Assembly (NCBI GenBank): GCA_019118985.1
Contig: DWXX01000039.1
Span: forward strand, 1 to 5,949
Direction: 5' to 3'
Length of the DNA stretch: 5,949 bases
DNA from: Candidatus Faecalibacterium faecipullorum
GTDB taxonomy: Bacteria; Bacillota; Clostridia; Oscillospirales; Ruminococcaceae
How positions within the stretch are numbered: position 1 is the stretch's first letter; each line of letters starts with the position of its first letter. A program made the position numbers and the translations under genes. The notes beneath the pieces were generated by a model. It worked only from the letters and a program-made list of their open reading frames with translations, made no database searches and was not told the DNA's origin. This document shows positions 5,483 to 5,949 of this stretch, one piece after another.

Positions 5483-5949
5483 ATGCGTATCTACGACCTG
5501 ATCGCAAAAAAACGGGACGGCGGCACCCACACCCGCGCCGAGCTGGAACAGCTGATCGGCGGCTATGTATCGGGGCAGGTGCCCGACTACCAGATGGCCG
5601 CCTGGATGATGGCGGTCTACCTGCGCGGCATGACCGATGAGGAGACCGCCATCCTGACCGACGTCATGGCCCGCAGCGGCGAGATGGTGGACCTGAGCCC
5701 CATTGCGGGGATCAAGGTGGACAAGCACTCCACCGGCGGGGTGGGCGACAAGACCACCCTGGTCATCGCACCCATCGCGGCGGCCTGCGGAGTGAAGATC
5801 GCCAAGATGAGCGGGCGGGGCCTCGGCCACACCGGCGGCACCATCGACAAGATGGAGAGCGTCCCCGGCACCCGCACCGCCCTCAGCCAGGAAGAGTTCT
5901 TTGCACAGGTCAACCGCACCGGCATCGCGGTGATCGGCCAAAGCGAGAA
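5483..5949 (+). CDS. pdp: Pyrimidine-nucleoside phosphorylase, N-terminal part (3' end outside window)
   Basis: Cytoplasmic salvage enzyme that cleaves uridine, thymidine or deoxyuridine with phosphate to give the free base and (deoxy)ribose-1-phosphate. The first 155 residues are present; the family has about 430-440, so the frame runs off the window with no stop. Start ATG 5483 has AAGGAG (5469-5474) with an 8-base spacer, overlapping the end of the previous gene. Seen are the helical start MRIYDLIAKKRDG, the phosphate-binding KHSTGGVGDK (81-90), and the family signature SGRGLGHTGGTIDKMES (110-126). Near the edge is VIGQS (150-154). The later active-site arginine, serine and lysine lie outside the window. 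Position 90 is lysine, where B. subtilis Pdp has threonine and E. coli DeoA valine. Pdp and DeoA (thymidine phosphorylase) share all these motifs; the Firmicutes-type sequence favours Pdp. Confidence 0.93.
   Translation, partial: MRIYDLIAKKRDGGTHTRAELEQLIGGYVSGQVPDYQMAAWMMAVYLRGMTDEETAILTDVMARSGEMVDLSPIAGIKVDKHSTGGVGDKTTLVIAPIAAACGVKIAKMSGRGLGHTGGTIDKMESVPGTRTALSQEEFFAQVNRTGIAVIGQSE

Noticed and set aside
3533..5507. Two long minus-strand open frames (3533-4567 and 4380-5507) opposite permease 2 and the fusion gene
   Set aside because: Both are shadows of high third-position GC; the first crosses the operon terminator and neither shows a protein motif.
5506..5512. Run of seven A in the first codons of pdp as a -1 frameshift (slippery) site
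   Set aside because: The heptamer is in the right phase, but it simply encodes A-K-K. The zero frame carries the intact enzyme, and the -1 frame reaches a stop near 5637, so there is no sign of a programmed product.

Overview
The window is a GC-rich, densely packed stretch of chromosome with every gene on the + strand. Codons are strongly biased to C or G in the third position, Shine-Dalgarno sequences are good, and the proteins look like those of Firmicutes. This fits a high-GC gut Clostridia of the Oscillospiraceae (Faecalibacterium/Gemmiger/Subdoligranulum type). That placement is inferred from composition and protein character, not from a marker gene.

Layout. (1) Bases 1-597 are the C-terminal half of a BMP/PnrA-type nucleoside-binding lipoprotein, closed by a strong intrinsic terminator (627-657). 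(2) A spacer of about 245 bp carries a good sigma-A-type promoter (750-779) with a small inverted repeat between its -35 and -10 boxes. (3) A three-gene transporter operon follows: a double-domain ABC ATPase (843-2378, TTG start) and two membrane permeases (2375-3523 and 3527-4444). It ends at a second hairpin terminator (4457-4489). (4) Just after that terminator lies a single ORF (4521-5477) fusing a P-loop adenylate-kinase-like ('topology modulation'/FlaR-like) domain to a GNAT acetyltransferase. (5) Five bases later starts a pyrimidine-nucleoside phosphorylase gene (pdp, 5483 to the window end, incomplete).

How the genes fit together. The lipoprotein, ATPase and two permeases make up a complete nucleoside importer of the BmpA-NupABC / B. 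subtilis NupNOPQ / PnrABCDE type. The phosphorylase would split imported pyrimidine nucleosides into base and (deoxy)ribose-1-phosphate for salvage and carbon use. The kinase-GNAT fusion sits between uptake and breakdown and is translationally close to pdp, but its substrates cannot be read from the sequence.

Most of the window is an ordinary nucleoside uptake and salvage locus. The items most worth a second look are the kinase-acetyltransferase fusion, the inverted repeat inside the transporter promoter, and the terminator that separates the transporter from two downstream genes with no visible promoter of their own. I see no CRISPR array, mobile element, tRNA or rRNA.
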